Shown: positions 1 to 10,756 of the stretch, one piece after another
How the letters are laid out: every line of letters begins with the position of its first letter
Numbering within the stretch: the first letter of the stretch is position 1
NCBI GenBank assembly: GCA_037043015.1
Contig: CM073327.1
Span: 17,714,727-17,778,726, forward strand
Direction of reading: 5' to 3'
From: Bryum argenteum
Lineage: Eukaryota; Streptophyta; Bryopsida; Bryales; Bryaceae
DNA length: 64,000 bases
Notes under the pieces: generated by a model
Told to the model about the DNA's origin: nothing
Databases searched by the model: none
Seen by the model: the letters and a program-made list of their open reading frames with translations, nothing else
Position numbers and translations under genes: made by a program

Positions 1-979
1 ATAACTCCTAAATGCTTGTTTTTTACCGAACTTCTGAAATGAAATCGTTTGCATCATTTACACCATTGTAGGTGTTTTAGAGAATATCTATAAGTAGAGA
101 CTTCTCTATCATATGATTTAGGACTCGACATTGAGAGATTTAGCTGTAAAGTGTAGCGTTTCACATATTTTGTCCTTGCTTCCGAGCTTTGCGAGTTGAT
201 GATAGGCCCACAACCGCCTATATTGTGCAGATAACCGGCTTGTCTTGCGTTTGCAAGACTTACATCTTTAAGCTGAGTATAAATTATAATTTTCATCTTA
301 ACGGCTTAACCAACAATCACTCTAACTCCCTCAAAAAGGTTCGGGGAGACAATCGAGAAGTAGTTGATCAAGTAGAAGTTCCTAATGTACAAGTGATCCA
401 ACTCAGTCTCATTTTCAATATTCTCCAGCATTTGTTTCAACCTTTTTTTTTCATTTCATTCTTTATGTATTGATACTGCTCTTAACACTCTACAATGGAG
501 ATTTTTATTTTGGCACTTGAAATTTTTAGCAATTAGCTTGTTTTGTCGAGCGGACTGAAATTGACCATACATTATTGACACCACATATAAAAAGAAATCG
601 GGAATTACTAAAAATGTCATGGATATAGTGTGTTGTGTTGCGCAAATTTTGTTTGTAATCAAATTAAACTCATGTGACTACAACACAAGCATGAAGTTTG
701 TGCTATAAACGTGGAAGCTCTTGTGGTGAAAGTGCTTAATTGTTTAAAGATGCAGTTTGTACATGCGAGTCCGATTTTTAGTCGAATCGTTCAACCTTCG
801 TGCAAGAAGACTTGCTGGTTGCAGCCACCATAAACCATCGATGCATTTGTGTCCATGATGTTCATAAAAAGTAATATTCAAAATATATGCTACGCGTACT
901 CTCCCAACTTCTGTCATAATTTTTATCGCATTTGCGCTTCTCTCCGCCGTCGCTCATCTCTTCGCAGCCGTGCTTGTCT
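1..979 (+). repeat. Left inverted arm (long TIR)
   Basis: Matches the reverse complement of 6612-7591 almost base for base. Short ORFs at 189-473 and 456-662 have identical mirror copies at 7118-7402 and 6929-7135, which reflects the duplication and is not evidence of coding. The inner boundary is sharp near 979, where the minus-strand ORF 862-1569 leaves the repeat. Confidence 0.93.
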
Positions 980-1569
980 CTGATCATTATCCCAGAGTGT
1001 GATGATTCTGTGGTGGAGGGGTCTTGATATACTGGTCTCTTTACCTGACGCCGTGTTCTATTATTGCTGGATCCTTCTTCAGTGGATGATGCTGGAGAAG
1101 ACAACATTCTCTTCCCTCCTCTTCTTCTGTACACCAAACCCCGTTTTGGAAATGAAAATTGATGCCTTGACCCTGCTTGTTGTTCCGGCTCCTGTCTAGG
1201 CATGTTATCTCCGTAAGCTTCCCTCAAGCCCTCTCCATTAAGCACATCCGGTGGTGGTCTCGGTCCTGGTCGTATTGGTGACAAACTTGGTTCGCTGCTA
1301 TTGCCGTCATGTATCTCCGGTGAGCGGGCGTGCCGTGCAGTTGTATTGCCCACATACTCCTCGTTGTCCGGGAACCATAACTTCAACAAGACATCAATTA
1401 GTTCCGCCCCTTTTATGTCCTTAATGTGGCTGGTATGTATCTGAATCAATAACCGCCTAAGACTGGTCAGTATAAGTGGTGTCCCGTTGAGATTACCCTC
1501 CGTCACTGCCTGATATAGGTGGTGTAATAATACCTTGCTGGCATACTGTGATGTCTTCTTCAAACACAT
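862..1569 (-). CDS. Hypothetical 235-aa protein, partly inside the inverted arm
   Basis: An uninterrupted minus-strand ORF; I do not recognise the family. The N-terminal third is helical and hydrophobic, rich in Leu and Ile (residues ~10-70). The middle is Pro/Ser-rich with a PGPRPPP stretch. The C-terminal half is strongly basic (RRRGGKR, RTRRQVKR) and looks like a nuclear or nucleic-acid-binding tail. The last ~40 codons lie inside the left inverted arm, so the same C-terminus is present at 6612-6729 without the rest. The frame stays open upstream of the Met for about 20 codons, which suggests that 1569 may be internal to an exon. It may be the element's own gene or a captured one. Confidence 0.4.
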   Translation of the reverse strand: MCLKKTSQYASKVLLHHLYQAVTEGNLNGTPLILTSLRRLLIQIHTSHIKDIKGAELIDVLLKLWFPDNEEYVGNTTARHARSPEIHDGNSSEPSLSPIRPGPRPPPDVLNGEGLREAYGDNMPRQEPEQQAGSRHQFSFPKRGLVYRRRGGKRMLSSPASSTEEGSSNNRTRRQVKRPVYQDPSTTESSHSGIMIRDKHGCEEMSDGGEKRKCDKNYDRSWESTRSIYFEYYFL

Positions 1570-2574
1570 TATTTCGATTAGTACCTTGATCCTCTCCTGG
1601 TACTTGTCTGTAAAGCCGTTGATTCGGTTTATGCATGTTCAGGAATCAAATCTTGAAGTGGTGTGAAGGATTTGAAACATTGCATTGAAAAAGGTTTCAG
1701 AGAAGAAAATTTTATCGATGCTCTCTCAAATAGTTTGTTCATCAACAATAAGGCTTGTGATATAATAGATTGAGCACGGAATCTTTTGTTCGAAGAAGGC
1801 GAAGTAATTATTTTCGCAATTTTCATTCGAATTTATTTTGATTGTTTTTATTTATTCATTCATGTTATTCTAATTTTTTATAACTTTTTGTATTGTTATT
1901 AAAGAAAAAAAATTGATCAGGTTTCTGAATTTATAACGTATCTTTAATGTCTGCCTTATACTTATACTTTATCAAATTACATTCAAAAACTTGGGTGGTG
2001 GTTTATTTTCTTAAAAATGTTAAGAAGTCGGATCTTAATGTTCTTTACAAAATAATAAAATATCATTTTAAATTTATATGAGAAGTCACTTGGTGAATGG
2101 TATTTCTGAAAAAGTTGATTCTTCGGATAGTTCATGTTCTATTTGATCTTATTTTTAATAAAATATAAAATGTTATTAAGAACTCGGTAACTGGCTCATC
2201 TTCCCAAAACTGTTGATAAGTTAGATTCATGATGTTCTTTAATAAAATTATTAAATATTATTTGAACTTTTCACGTGAGAACTCATTTGGTGGATTGTCA
2301 TCCAAAAAGGTTGACTGTTCCGATTTCTGATTTCCTTTATAATGTTAAAATATTAGATAAATATTTAATTAATATATACAATAGATATTATCTTTCTCTA
2401 AAAGATCTGAAATAGTAAGAAAATTTTTGCTTCAAGAGGAAAAAATTAAAATTTAGAGTTAAATTAATTATATGATTTGGATGATAATTTCCTTTGTAAA
2501 AAAGTATAAAATTTTGTTCTTGATTTTGAATTTTTGATAGATTGATTTTATTTATTTTATTCAGAATGATGAGC
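1570..2574. other. AT-rich stretch without recognisable gene
   Basis: Strongly AT-rich. The only ORF of note is 65 codons on the minus strand at 1629-1826, adjoining the hypothetical gene; it could be an upstream exon of that gene, but there is no independent support. Short motifs of the type TTGATAAG/TTCGGAT recur at about 2030, 2115, 2220 and 2310, as if from old internal duplications. Confidence 0.5.
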
Positions 2575-3430
2575 AAGAGAAGGAGAAAAAGTCCATTTAA
2601 ACGGCCTCGTGAGAATGTTACTTTATCAAGTGGTCAAGATTTTATATAAGGAGAAGATGAAGATTTCTTCTATTCCGCATGGATTAAAACAGTTGCTCAA
2701 TAAGGATTTAATAATCATTTAACCGAAGAATTCACAAGAATATGGGGAAATTGGAGTTATTTTACTCTTTTCCATTGAAACAAGGTTTGAATTGGATGAA
2801 AAGGAGAAAGGATTTTAAGTGCTCTTAAGAATGTTGTCAGAGAAATAATTTGTCGGTAATTATGAAAAACTTAAACTCCATGTGTTCAAAAAATATTTCT
2901 CTACTGTTTAACATATTTACCCTGTTTTATCACCATTAGCATACAGAGGTTCTCAAGTACGAAAGATTATTTATGGTAACCAAGGAGCAAAGCATACCAA
3001 GAAGTTTCAAAAGAACTTTGATTTACCTGCAGTCATGGGGGATTATGAGAAACTTACAAGTCGAACCTGTATTTTATTCAATGGTACAAATGAATTGTTT
3101 TTCAGATTGTAAATGGAAAATTCAATGAGAATGATCTGCAGGAAATGACTACTTTGGCATTATACTTTGAAAAAAATGGTAATGCTGTGAGGAATGATCT
3201 AATGAAAAAAAGAATAAAAGGTGGCATGAGAATAATGTGTCATGGTTTTCGCGAAGGCCACGGATATATTCGAAAGTAAATACTATTATTTTAAATAGTA
3301 CTTTTATATTTTTTTTTCGAAATTTTTATATTTTTTATTTGTTTATTTGTGATTTAATGGCTGACCTCATCACTCTGGGTCTGGTTACTGGGAGAGTGTT
3401 TGAAATCATGAGACAGAGTCTGATGTGATT
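2575..3430 (+). pseudogene. Unrecognised coding relic with frameshifts and stops
   Basis: Plus-strand translation gives protein-like pieces separated by stops, for example around 2590-2690 (basic, then DEDFFYSAWIKTVAQ), 2940-3060 (IIYGNQGAKHTKKFQ, NFDLPAVMGDYEKL) and 3060-3110 (CILFNGTNELFFRL). They read as a decayed multi-domain protein that I cannot name. The end of the region (3178-3380) is duplicated at 5945-6145. Confidence 0.35.
3178..3380 (+). repeat. Internal direct repeat, copy 1
   Basis: The stretch from GCTGTGAGGAATGATCTAAT through an A/T-rich tract to the sequence ending CTCATCACT recurs in the same orientation at 5945-6145 with scattered differences and small indels. The duplication lies inside the inverted-arm composite and brackets the zinc-finger and copia fragments. 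Confidence 0.75.
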
Positions 3431-3904
3431 GCTTCATCATGTTTGAATTTGTGTCTTATTCGATTCGTATGTAATTTAGAACGTGCTCTTATTTTCCTCC
3501 AGTTCATGTAGTACTATAGGCCCAAAGTTCGTATAAGTATTTTGGAAAGCTACCTGCAGAGACGAACAAAATTCCAAGTGAGATTCATCTTGTGTTCTTT
3601 TAAAAGCGGTCTAATTGTTCCTTAATTCAAGGCTTGTCGATATCTTCATCTGCATAGCAATCGTACTTCTTCATCTGCATAACAATCACACTTCTTTCGA
3701 TTAGACAGTTACACTATAGTATGAATTCTTCTGCCTTTCTTTCGATACGATTACCGAATGTTTATTGGAGCTATAAGAGCACGAAACAACACTTCACATG
3801 CCTAATTTTTTTTAACCAAATGTATAATTTTAGATGAATTATTCATCGGCTATGAGGAAATGATTTGATACTTGTTGTTGTGAATAGTAAAGTTCTGAAT
3901 CACC
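3431..3904. other. No gene seen
   Basis: Contains a short local duplication around TTCTTCATCTGCATA (3640-3690). It may act as the upstream region of the zinc-finger fragment starting at 3905. No promoter element is convincing. Confidence 0.4.
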
Positions 3905-4464
3905 ATGGAGTGCAAAAATATATGGTGTGACGTATGTGACGTGGAATGCAACAGCTTAGAAGCACTGATGAAACATAACGCGGCAAGAAGACACATTAAG
4001 ATGTTGGAGCAGTATGGAACCGATCTCAATTACAGCGTAGAGGATTTGGCCATAAAGTACACTTTGCAGCTGCCAACTAACGAATTGGCAACAACTTCTA
4101 CAGGAAGTATGTATTCTAATTCATTATGAGATGCTTACATTGAAGAGTTTCATTTTTGAAAACTGATTTGGATTCCGATTATACTCTATAATTGTTTAGA
4201 GAAGGAACTTTAGATGAAAGCCGTATGCATTGTTGCTCTTGCATATTTATTATTACAAATGCAATGTGTTGTTGTGTTATTTTGTTTTAAATGCAGACTT
4301 CGAACCGAAAATGAGGAAGATATGCAAGATGACCTTCAATGATGACAAGGCAGTGGGACAACATAAGATCTCTAAAACACATCTGAGCAACTTGAAAGTT
4401 GCTGGATGGGAAGAGGTTAAGAGTTTAGGATCTTACAAGATGATTCTAACGAATTATGCCCAAG
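3905..4464 (+). CDS. Two-exon C2H2/U1-like zinc-finger protein fragment, captured
   Basis: Exon 1 runs from the ATG at 3905 to 4106, before a GTATGT donor. Exon 2 runs from 4297, after TTTTAAATGCAG, to about 4464, before GTAAAG. The phases agree across the junction. Exon 1 holds a complete zinc finger of the U1/matrin type, CDVCDVECNSLEALMKHNAA followed by RRH, i.e. C-x2-C-x12-H-x5-H near residues 9-31. Exon 2 holds a related second finger (CKMTFND..., then QHKISKTHLSN), but its first cysteine is replaced. Such paired fingers bind RNA or DNA in plant nuclear proteins. No good third exon follows, so this is probably a captured piece of a host gene with its intron. A functional truncated gene is possible but less likely. 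Confidence 0.6.
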
Positions 4465-4868
4465 GTAAAGCATCTTTACAACCTTGATTTCGCTCAAATG
4501 TTTCAATGATGCTCACTTATTAGCAATGAGAACTTTGACGTATTTTTCTCATCAAACGTTAATATTCTAGGTACCCGTAAGTATAAGCTTCCCTTAGATA
4601 AATTGCATATTATCCAAGAGTTTTGAGAGCATGGATACTAGATCCCTGCAACAGTCAAAAAAGGTCTTCATTGTATGTGGATGGGAAGTGGGAGAGGGAC
4701 ACAAGCTAGAGACATATGACGAGAGATTCGAGGATTCTGATGAGCTGCTGTTTTCTGTAGCTGTGATTTACGACGAAGAGATCAAGGCGATCGTCGTTTA
4801 TGAAGCAATTGCCACTGGGGATCTTTTTAGCTTCTGGGAGCTTGGTAGTGTGCTCCAACCGATAACCG
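4465..4868 (+). other. Intergenic within the composite, with an 80-codon unknown ORF
   Basis: An open frame at 4631-4885 encodes an acidic peptide (ERFEDSDELLFSVAVIYDEE) of unknown family that runs into the copia fragment. It may be another captured exon. I see no splice evidence strong enough to join it to the zinc-finger exons. Confidence 0.3.
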
Positions 4869-5935
4869 ATGCTTATGAAGTTTAGGGCTCATTTTCCCGA
4901 TAAGCGAATAAAGACTTTAAGAATGGATAACGCCATAGAATTTAGGTCTCACTCATTCGAAGATTATTGCACTGCGTCCGGGATTGCACTCACGTATACA
5001 GTCTCGTACAAGCATGCGCAAAACCGACTCGCCGAGGTCTACATCAAGAAGGTCCAGTTAGTCACAAGACTTTTGCTTTTACATGAAAACTTTCCCGCCA
5101 CGATGTGAGGTCATGCAGTTTTGCATGCCGCCACGTTGCTGCGGTTCAGGCCAACGCTAATCAACTCACAAATGTCATTAGAATTGATTTCAGAAAGGAC
5201 CCCGAATGTTCGACACTTGCTTATATTCAGGTGCCAAGTATTCATACCGGCACCCAAATCTCAAGTCAAGACATAGTGTCCACCGAGTCGAGGGTGTTTA
5301 CATAGGTTTTGATAGTGCAAGAATCATAAGGTACTTAGACCCTAAAACCGGTGCCCTTCACAAGGCACGATTTGAAAATGTTGATTCGTAGAGGATGTTT
5401 TCCTCTCGGTTTCACACCAAGGGGAAAACAAACCACTCATATTTTGTGCTACTCAAAGCTTCACTATGAATCCCAATCTTAGAACTGCCATTTCTGAGAC
5501 CGAGGTCCAGAAATTGCTACAACTCCAGAGTATCGCGATCCGGGTGCCATATGCCTTTGATTCCGGCCCCAAGATACTCCGTAACCCCATCCCAGACTCT
5601 GGCAATCCAAAGTCAGCACCCGGAATGAAGCCAGCAAAGGAGCCTAAGATCTCACAGGAACCCAGAATTCCCAAAATTACGAAACAGCCCAAGACGCCCA
5701 AAGCGCCCAAGGCCTAACGGGTCAAAGTAGCAGCGAGTTGTGGTCCCCTTGAAACCCAGCGAGCTGAACTTACTTTTTAGCTAGCACCCCAGCCACCAGC
5801 CGAACCTCACTTGTCTCAACTCGAGGATTTGAACCTCGCTTCAGGGAATCGGGGTCCGCACACGCGGTTGAGGTGATGGGATCATACCAAGGCCACTACA
5901 CCCAATCCCATCGGAACTCCGAAATTCAGCCGCCA
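4869..5935 (+). mobile_element. Ty1/copia pol fragment (integrase to post-integrase linker)
   Basis: Collinear with 13128-14200 of the full copia element, for example RMDNAIEFRSHSFEDYCTAS against RMDNAMEFRSHSFEDYCTAS, and the later SETEVQKLL region. It has no LTRs, and frame changes occur near 5110, 5210 and 5390. The TGA that ends the integrase frame after PATM lies at the same codon as in the full element. It is a DNA fragment carried inside the inverted-arm composite, not an independent insertion. Confidence 0.9.
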
Positions 5936-5944
5936 ATAGAATCA

Positions 5945-6145
5945 GGTAAAGCTGTGAGGAATGATCTAATGAATAAAATGATAATGCTATGAGGAATAAT
6001 CTAATGAAAAAAAGATGGCACGAGAATGATGCCATATTGGAACGTAAGTTCTATTATTTCAAAAAATACTTTTATATTTTTTTCAAATTTTTCAATATTT
6101 TATTTGTTTATTTGTAATTTAATGGCTCACCTCATCACTTTATAA
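5945..6145 (+). repeat. Internal direct repeat, copy 2
   Basis: Second copy of 3178-3380, same orientation, with an extra partial repeat of GAGGAATNATCTAATGAA inside it. Confidence 0.72.
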
Positions 6146-6611
6146 TTCTTTTCTTATTTATTTGACAGTGAATGCCTAAATCATTTTCCTCACGACATAT
6201 GAATCCGTGTAGAAGATGACTATAACCCCGTCATCATAGAGATACCTCAGGCCAAAGTAAGCAATTGTCTTCAAGAAGTTCGATTGATTCGAATTGCATC
6301 GTGGGATATGGAGTTCAAGATCGGATACTTCCTAAACGCAGAGACCGTTAGGATAGTCGGCAAGCATTAAATTGACGCCCTTTTTATTCCTGAACATGCA
6401 TATTATCCAAGGATCAAACTTCACATGTGCTCTGTTGCACGTCATCTTAGTCACCCACACCTCTTTGCAAACAACATGTTCTTCCATAAAGATCCAAATG
6501 AAAGGAAACATCCTCGGCCTCGAAGTCAATTACGTCGGTCTCCATGTCATTAGCCTTTATTATGAATGTATTGAACAGTTCCGAGCTTTATAGTTCCGAG
6601 TCCAACTGCAA
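6146..6611 (+). pseudogene. Unrecognised coding relic
   Basis: Plus-strand readings such as VEDDYNPVIIEIPQAKV and LIRIASWDMEFKIGYFLNAE look protein-like but are interrupted by stops and frame changes. I do not recognise the family. It adjoins the right inverted arm directly. Confidence 0.3.
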
Positions 6612-7591
6612 AGACAAGCACGGCTGCGAAGAGATGAGCGACGGCGGAGAGAAGCGCAAATGCGATAAAAATTATGACAGAAGTTGGGAGAGTACGCGTA
6701 GCATATATTTTGAATATTACTTTTTATGAACATCATGGACACAAATGCATCGATGGTTTATGGTGGCTGCAACCAGCAAGTCTTCTTGCACGAAGGTTGA
6801 ACGATTCGACTAAAAATCGGACTCGCATGTACAAACTGCATCTTTAAACAATTAAGCACTTTCACCACAAGAGCTTCCACGTTTATAGCACAAACTTCAT
6901 GCTTGTGTTGTAGTCACATGAGTTTAATTTGATTACAAACAAAATTTGCGCAACACAACACACTATATCCATGACATTTTTAGTAATTCCCGATTTCTTT
7001 TTATATGTGGTGTCAATAATGTATGGTCAATTTCAGTCCGCTCGACAAAACAAGCTAATTGCTAAAAATTTCAAGTGCCAAAATAAAAATCTCCATTGTA
7101 GAGTGTTAAGAGCAGTATCAATACATAAAGAATGAAATGAAAAAAAAAGGTTGAAACAAATGCTGGAGAATATTGAAAATGAGACTGAGTTGGATCACTT
7201 GTACATTAGGAACTTCTACTTGATCAACTACTTCTCGATTGTCTCCCCGAACCTTTTTGAGGGAGTTAGAGTGATTGTTGGTTAAGCCGTTAAGATGAAA
7301 ATTATAATTTATACTCAGCTTAAAGATGTAAGTCTTGCAAACGCAAGACAAGCCGGTTATCTGCACAATATAGGCGGTTGTGGGCCTATCATCAACTCGC
7401 AAGCTCTGAGAAGCAAGGACAAAATATGTGAAACGCTACACTTTACAGCTAAATCTCTCAATGTCGAGTCCTAAATCATATGATAGAGAAGTCTCTACTT
7501 ATAGATATTCTCTAAAACACCTACAATGGTGTAAATGATGCAAACGATTTCATTTCAGAAGTTCGGTAAAAAACAAGCATTTAGGAGTTAT
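6612..7591 (-). repeat. Right inverted arm (long TIR)
   Basis: Reverse complement of 1-979. The outer limit is a minimum because the left copy is cut by the window start. About 110 bp of ordinary sequence separate it from the copia 5' LTR. Confidence 0.93.
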
Positions 7592-7704
7592 ATTTCCAAT
7601 AAAGAAAGAAAATGCCATTATAATCATTCTGCGTGCTAAGATCACCTGTACTTCAGGCCTCTCTACCAAACCAAAGACTTTCAGACTATGTCTCTAGGCA
7701 TTTT

Positions 7705-7973
7705 TGTTGTGGAGGAGCTCGGTGCATCTTCCGGATCGCCGCCTAAACACTTTATTCCCTTATCCACAGAAACGGTTAGCGGCATTGATTAGAGCAGATA
7801 GCGGAGATCGTGTAGGTACGTGCATTGAATGCACGACGGCGCGAAAGCCGCCACTCCTCATCAATTTGTTCCTACTCCTTTTCCCACTACTTAAGCTTCC
7901 ACTCCCGTTTTCTCGGGCTCTTCTTCTTTGCATTTTCTCTTCGTCTTCCGGAGCTCTGTCGTAGCTCCTAACA
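7705..7973 (+). repeat. copia 5' LTR (269 bp)
   Basis: Begins TGTTGTGGAGGAGCTC and ends GTAGCTCCTAACA. It is the same length as 16761-17029 and about 90% identical. ATTTT precedes it at 7700-7704. Confidence 0.95.
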
Positions 7974-8661
7974 AAGTTATCGGACGCCTCTTCGAGCTTT
8001 TTCCGGCTGAGTTTTCTTGTTTACTTCCGATTATCTTCTCCCCGAATGATGACTCACGGTGATAGATTAACTTAGGTCCGGTTAGATTAGTGTCTGGCTC
8101 GCACAAGACGCCCGCCGTCATTGTAATCGTAGCAAATCGCGCCGCCATCATCGTAGCCACCAAGACGCCGCTTTCAGTCTTCCGCTACCAAACTTCCCGA
8201 CTGCAGATAGGATTCAAAACCAAAAGATCACAGACAATGTAGACAGCCGCAATTGATAGCCCCGGCTCTTCTGACGAGTAACAAAAATCACCGTACCCAC
8301 TAGATCTCATGCTCAATCCTGTAATTATGGCCACCATGCGTGAAACCCGCACACAAACGCTGATGTTCGACCCACTCTCCCCCGATGACAAAAACTTTCT
8401 GGAATGGAATAGTGACGTAACAACGTATCTCTGCGTCGAAGAACTATTGTTGACAGACTACTCACCGTGCACATTTGAATATCAAAGGTTTTTTTGCAAG
8501 GTGGGTATTAGTTTTTCACTATTTTTTTTTAACATTATTATTAGTAAATGAGATGAGATTATATTGGAAAACTGAAATGACAATTTTATTGAAAAAGTTG
8601 TGACCTTTCAAAAGTTAGATTCACATGACTATGCACCAATGTGTCCACAATGTACTATTCA

Positions 8662-10756
8662 CTAACCGTGCACATTAGACTTTACTATGGGAGATACAAA
8701 TGTTGCCCTTTTCTTTGTAGCTACGGAAAGTTGATGAAGTTTTACAATTGGCTTGTTGGCTTTTGTCGCCAGTTTCTTCTCAAGTTGTTGTTGTATTTTG
8801 GCTTCTTTTTTAGCCTTGGCAAGGTCTTTTCTTGTCTTCTTCTTTTGTTCTTTCTCATAGAAAATATCCTCTTCTTCTTTTGCTGCTTTCAACCTGTTTA
8901 TGGTAAATTCTTCCGAAGTAAGGTATTTTCCGTGAGGATTCAATCTCTTAGGATTTTTTGGTTTCCTCCTCATGGAAGATAGATACGAGGGGATTTTCAA
9001 AATGCTGGATAGAATTCCACTTTTCAATTTACAATTGCCATCCCTGCGCAGTGACAAAAAAATTCTAAGCATCAAATAATGTGTGTGAATAACTTGAGTT
9101 TGCAAAAAAATGTTCAAATAACTTTGAAAGAATTTATAAAAGTCTAATTTTTTCTTAAGTAATAGATTAGATGACTTACCTATCATCATCACGTGTTGAA
9201 AAAACTGACCCTCCTTCAAGCATCAATATCAATTGTTTTATACACGTTCTCTTAGAATTCACTTCTGTTTCTTGGAATGTCAAGTTTTGGAAGTCCACAA
9301 GCAACTTCTTCAACTGGAAATAAACATACATTGACAACAAGTAAATACAACATCTATATGAGAGCAACTAAAGCAACTAAAGAAATCCAAAATTTAATTT
9401 TAAAATGCTTGGCACTTTTCATATTCTTAGTTTAGAGAAGCACACTTACTATGTTCACTGTTTTGTCCCAAAGCAACACCTTCTGTAACCGTATGTAAAA
9501 AGACATCTACATTTTTTATCAAATAAATCCCACAATCTGTACCATTGTCTTTTGGTTGCTAAGGAACCTACATACACATAACATTTTTCAACATAAATTA
9601 AATTGTACCATATTATTTCAAAGACAAAGTTCATTGTAATGTGCTTGTTAACAATACATTTTCAAATACATATGGTAAATTTGTAACTTACTTCAATCAC
9701 TTGCATTTGAAGCTCGAGTAGGTCTTTCTTGGAAATCTTCAAAGATTCCAGGTTGTTTTGCCTTTCCCATTCTAAGCTTAAAAAACTGCCATGTACAAAT
9801 AACAAATCATGAAGGCTAATGCATTACATTCAATTGATGATCTACAGTAGAAGACAGAATGAAAAAAAAAAAAAAAATCATTTAATTTGTAAAGACTTAC
9901 AGCTTGATATGTTCTTCTACTTCGAGATGAGTTGTTGATTTGAGTGAATTCAAATGTAATAGACCAGTTTCATTTCCAAGGGAACACATAACAATTATGC
10001 TCCAATGTCCACTGTCAAAAAAAAAAAAACAAACATAGTTAATCATTAGCATTTTGGAAATTAAAATGTTCAAATAACTTTTCAAATAGGATCTTATAAA
10101 ACATATATTGAATACCTGAGTAAAATAGGCAAAAAGATATAGTCACACTTGAAGATATTGATGCCTTTGAACCAACGTGTAATTATCTTGAATCCGTTTT
10201 TAGCATCCTCCTTTAGAATGATCACAAGCTTCCTGAAAAAGAAGCTACTGAAGAAATATAATCCGGGCTTCATATACTGGTGTTTCTTTTCTTGATATTT
10301 GAGATAAAAATCCACCGTTGTGTCTGTTAGGCATTGACCCTTGTTGAGAGACTCAAAATCACTGATCCTAAGAGTCACTGGGTTAGGATTATCACATGGC
10401 CACAGAAGTGAATCTTGAACCACTGTTTGTGCCTCATTTGGCATGTCAATGGATAATTCTTCATATGCATCATCATCAACATTTTGATGCAACATCTCTT
10501 TATCCAAATTTTCTTGGAATTCCTCATTTTCTTCTTTCACACATGTAAGCAAAGGTAGACTTGGCCCATAGTATCTATCCATTGCACTTGAATCCACTGG
10601 GAAGATGCCTGTCAAGCAATAAAATCCAATTTTTTTAAGGAAAATAATGCAAGGTGCTAGAAAGTTCTGAAAGAGAGGCAGAAGACTAGTTCTCGTTGTT
10701 AGCCAGTGATAGGTTATCCGCCATTGGAGTATGAAGGAGCAAGAAGGAGAAATCAT
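8662..10756 (-). CDS. Ulp1/SENP-like C48 cysteine protease, multi-exon, inside the TA element
   Basis: Ulp1 proteases remove SUMO or process its precursor. Probable exons, high to low coordinate: 10756-10116, 10011-9901, 9776-9692, 9558-9450, 9313-9180, 9043-8662, each bounded by GT/AG on the minus strand. The first carries the family's start (LRISDFESLNKGQCLTDTTV, then FFSSFF). The second carries the catalytic His in GHWSIIVM. The fourth carries the Gln and Cys in QPKDNGTDCGIYL. The usual catalytic Asp of HLDSL reads Asn here (LHLNSLKS). The last exon is a Lys/Glu coiled coil. The join of exons 4 and 5 gives an early stop in one phasing, so the 3' half is uncertain. It may be a captured host gene or an element-specific accessory protease. 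Confidence 0.7.

Larger units (their letters stand above)
1..7591. mobile_element. Composite element with ~979-bp inverted arms and captured fragments
   Basis: Bases 1-979 are the reverse complement of 6612-7591 (coordinates sum to about 7591-7592), with very few differences. The interior holds a hypothetical ORF, a two-exon zinc-finger gene fragment, a copia pol fragment, a 200-bp internal duplication and unrecognised coding relics. Long inverted arms around unrelated gene pieces resemble a Pack-MULE or Foldback element, but no transposase domain is recognisable. The left arm begins at the window edge, so the true terminus and any target duplication cannot be seen there. On the right, identity stops with the window edge of the left arm, so 7591 is a minimum. 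Confidence 0.7.

Noticed and set aside
189-473. 94-aa ORF and its identical mirror at 7118-7402 as a conserved gene
   Set aside because: Identity follows from the inverted repeat; there are no domain or codon signs of coding.
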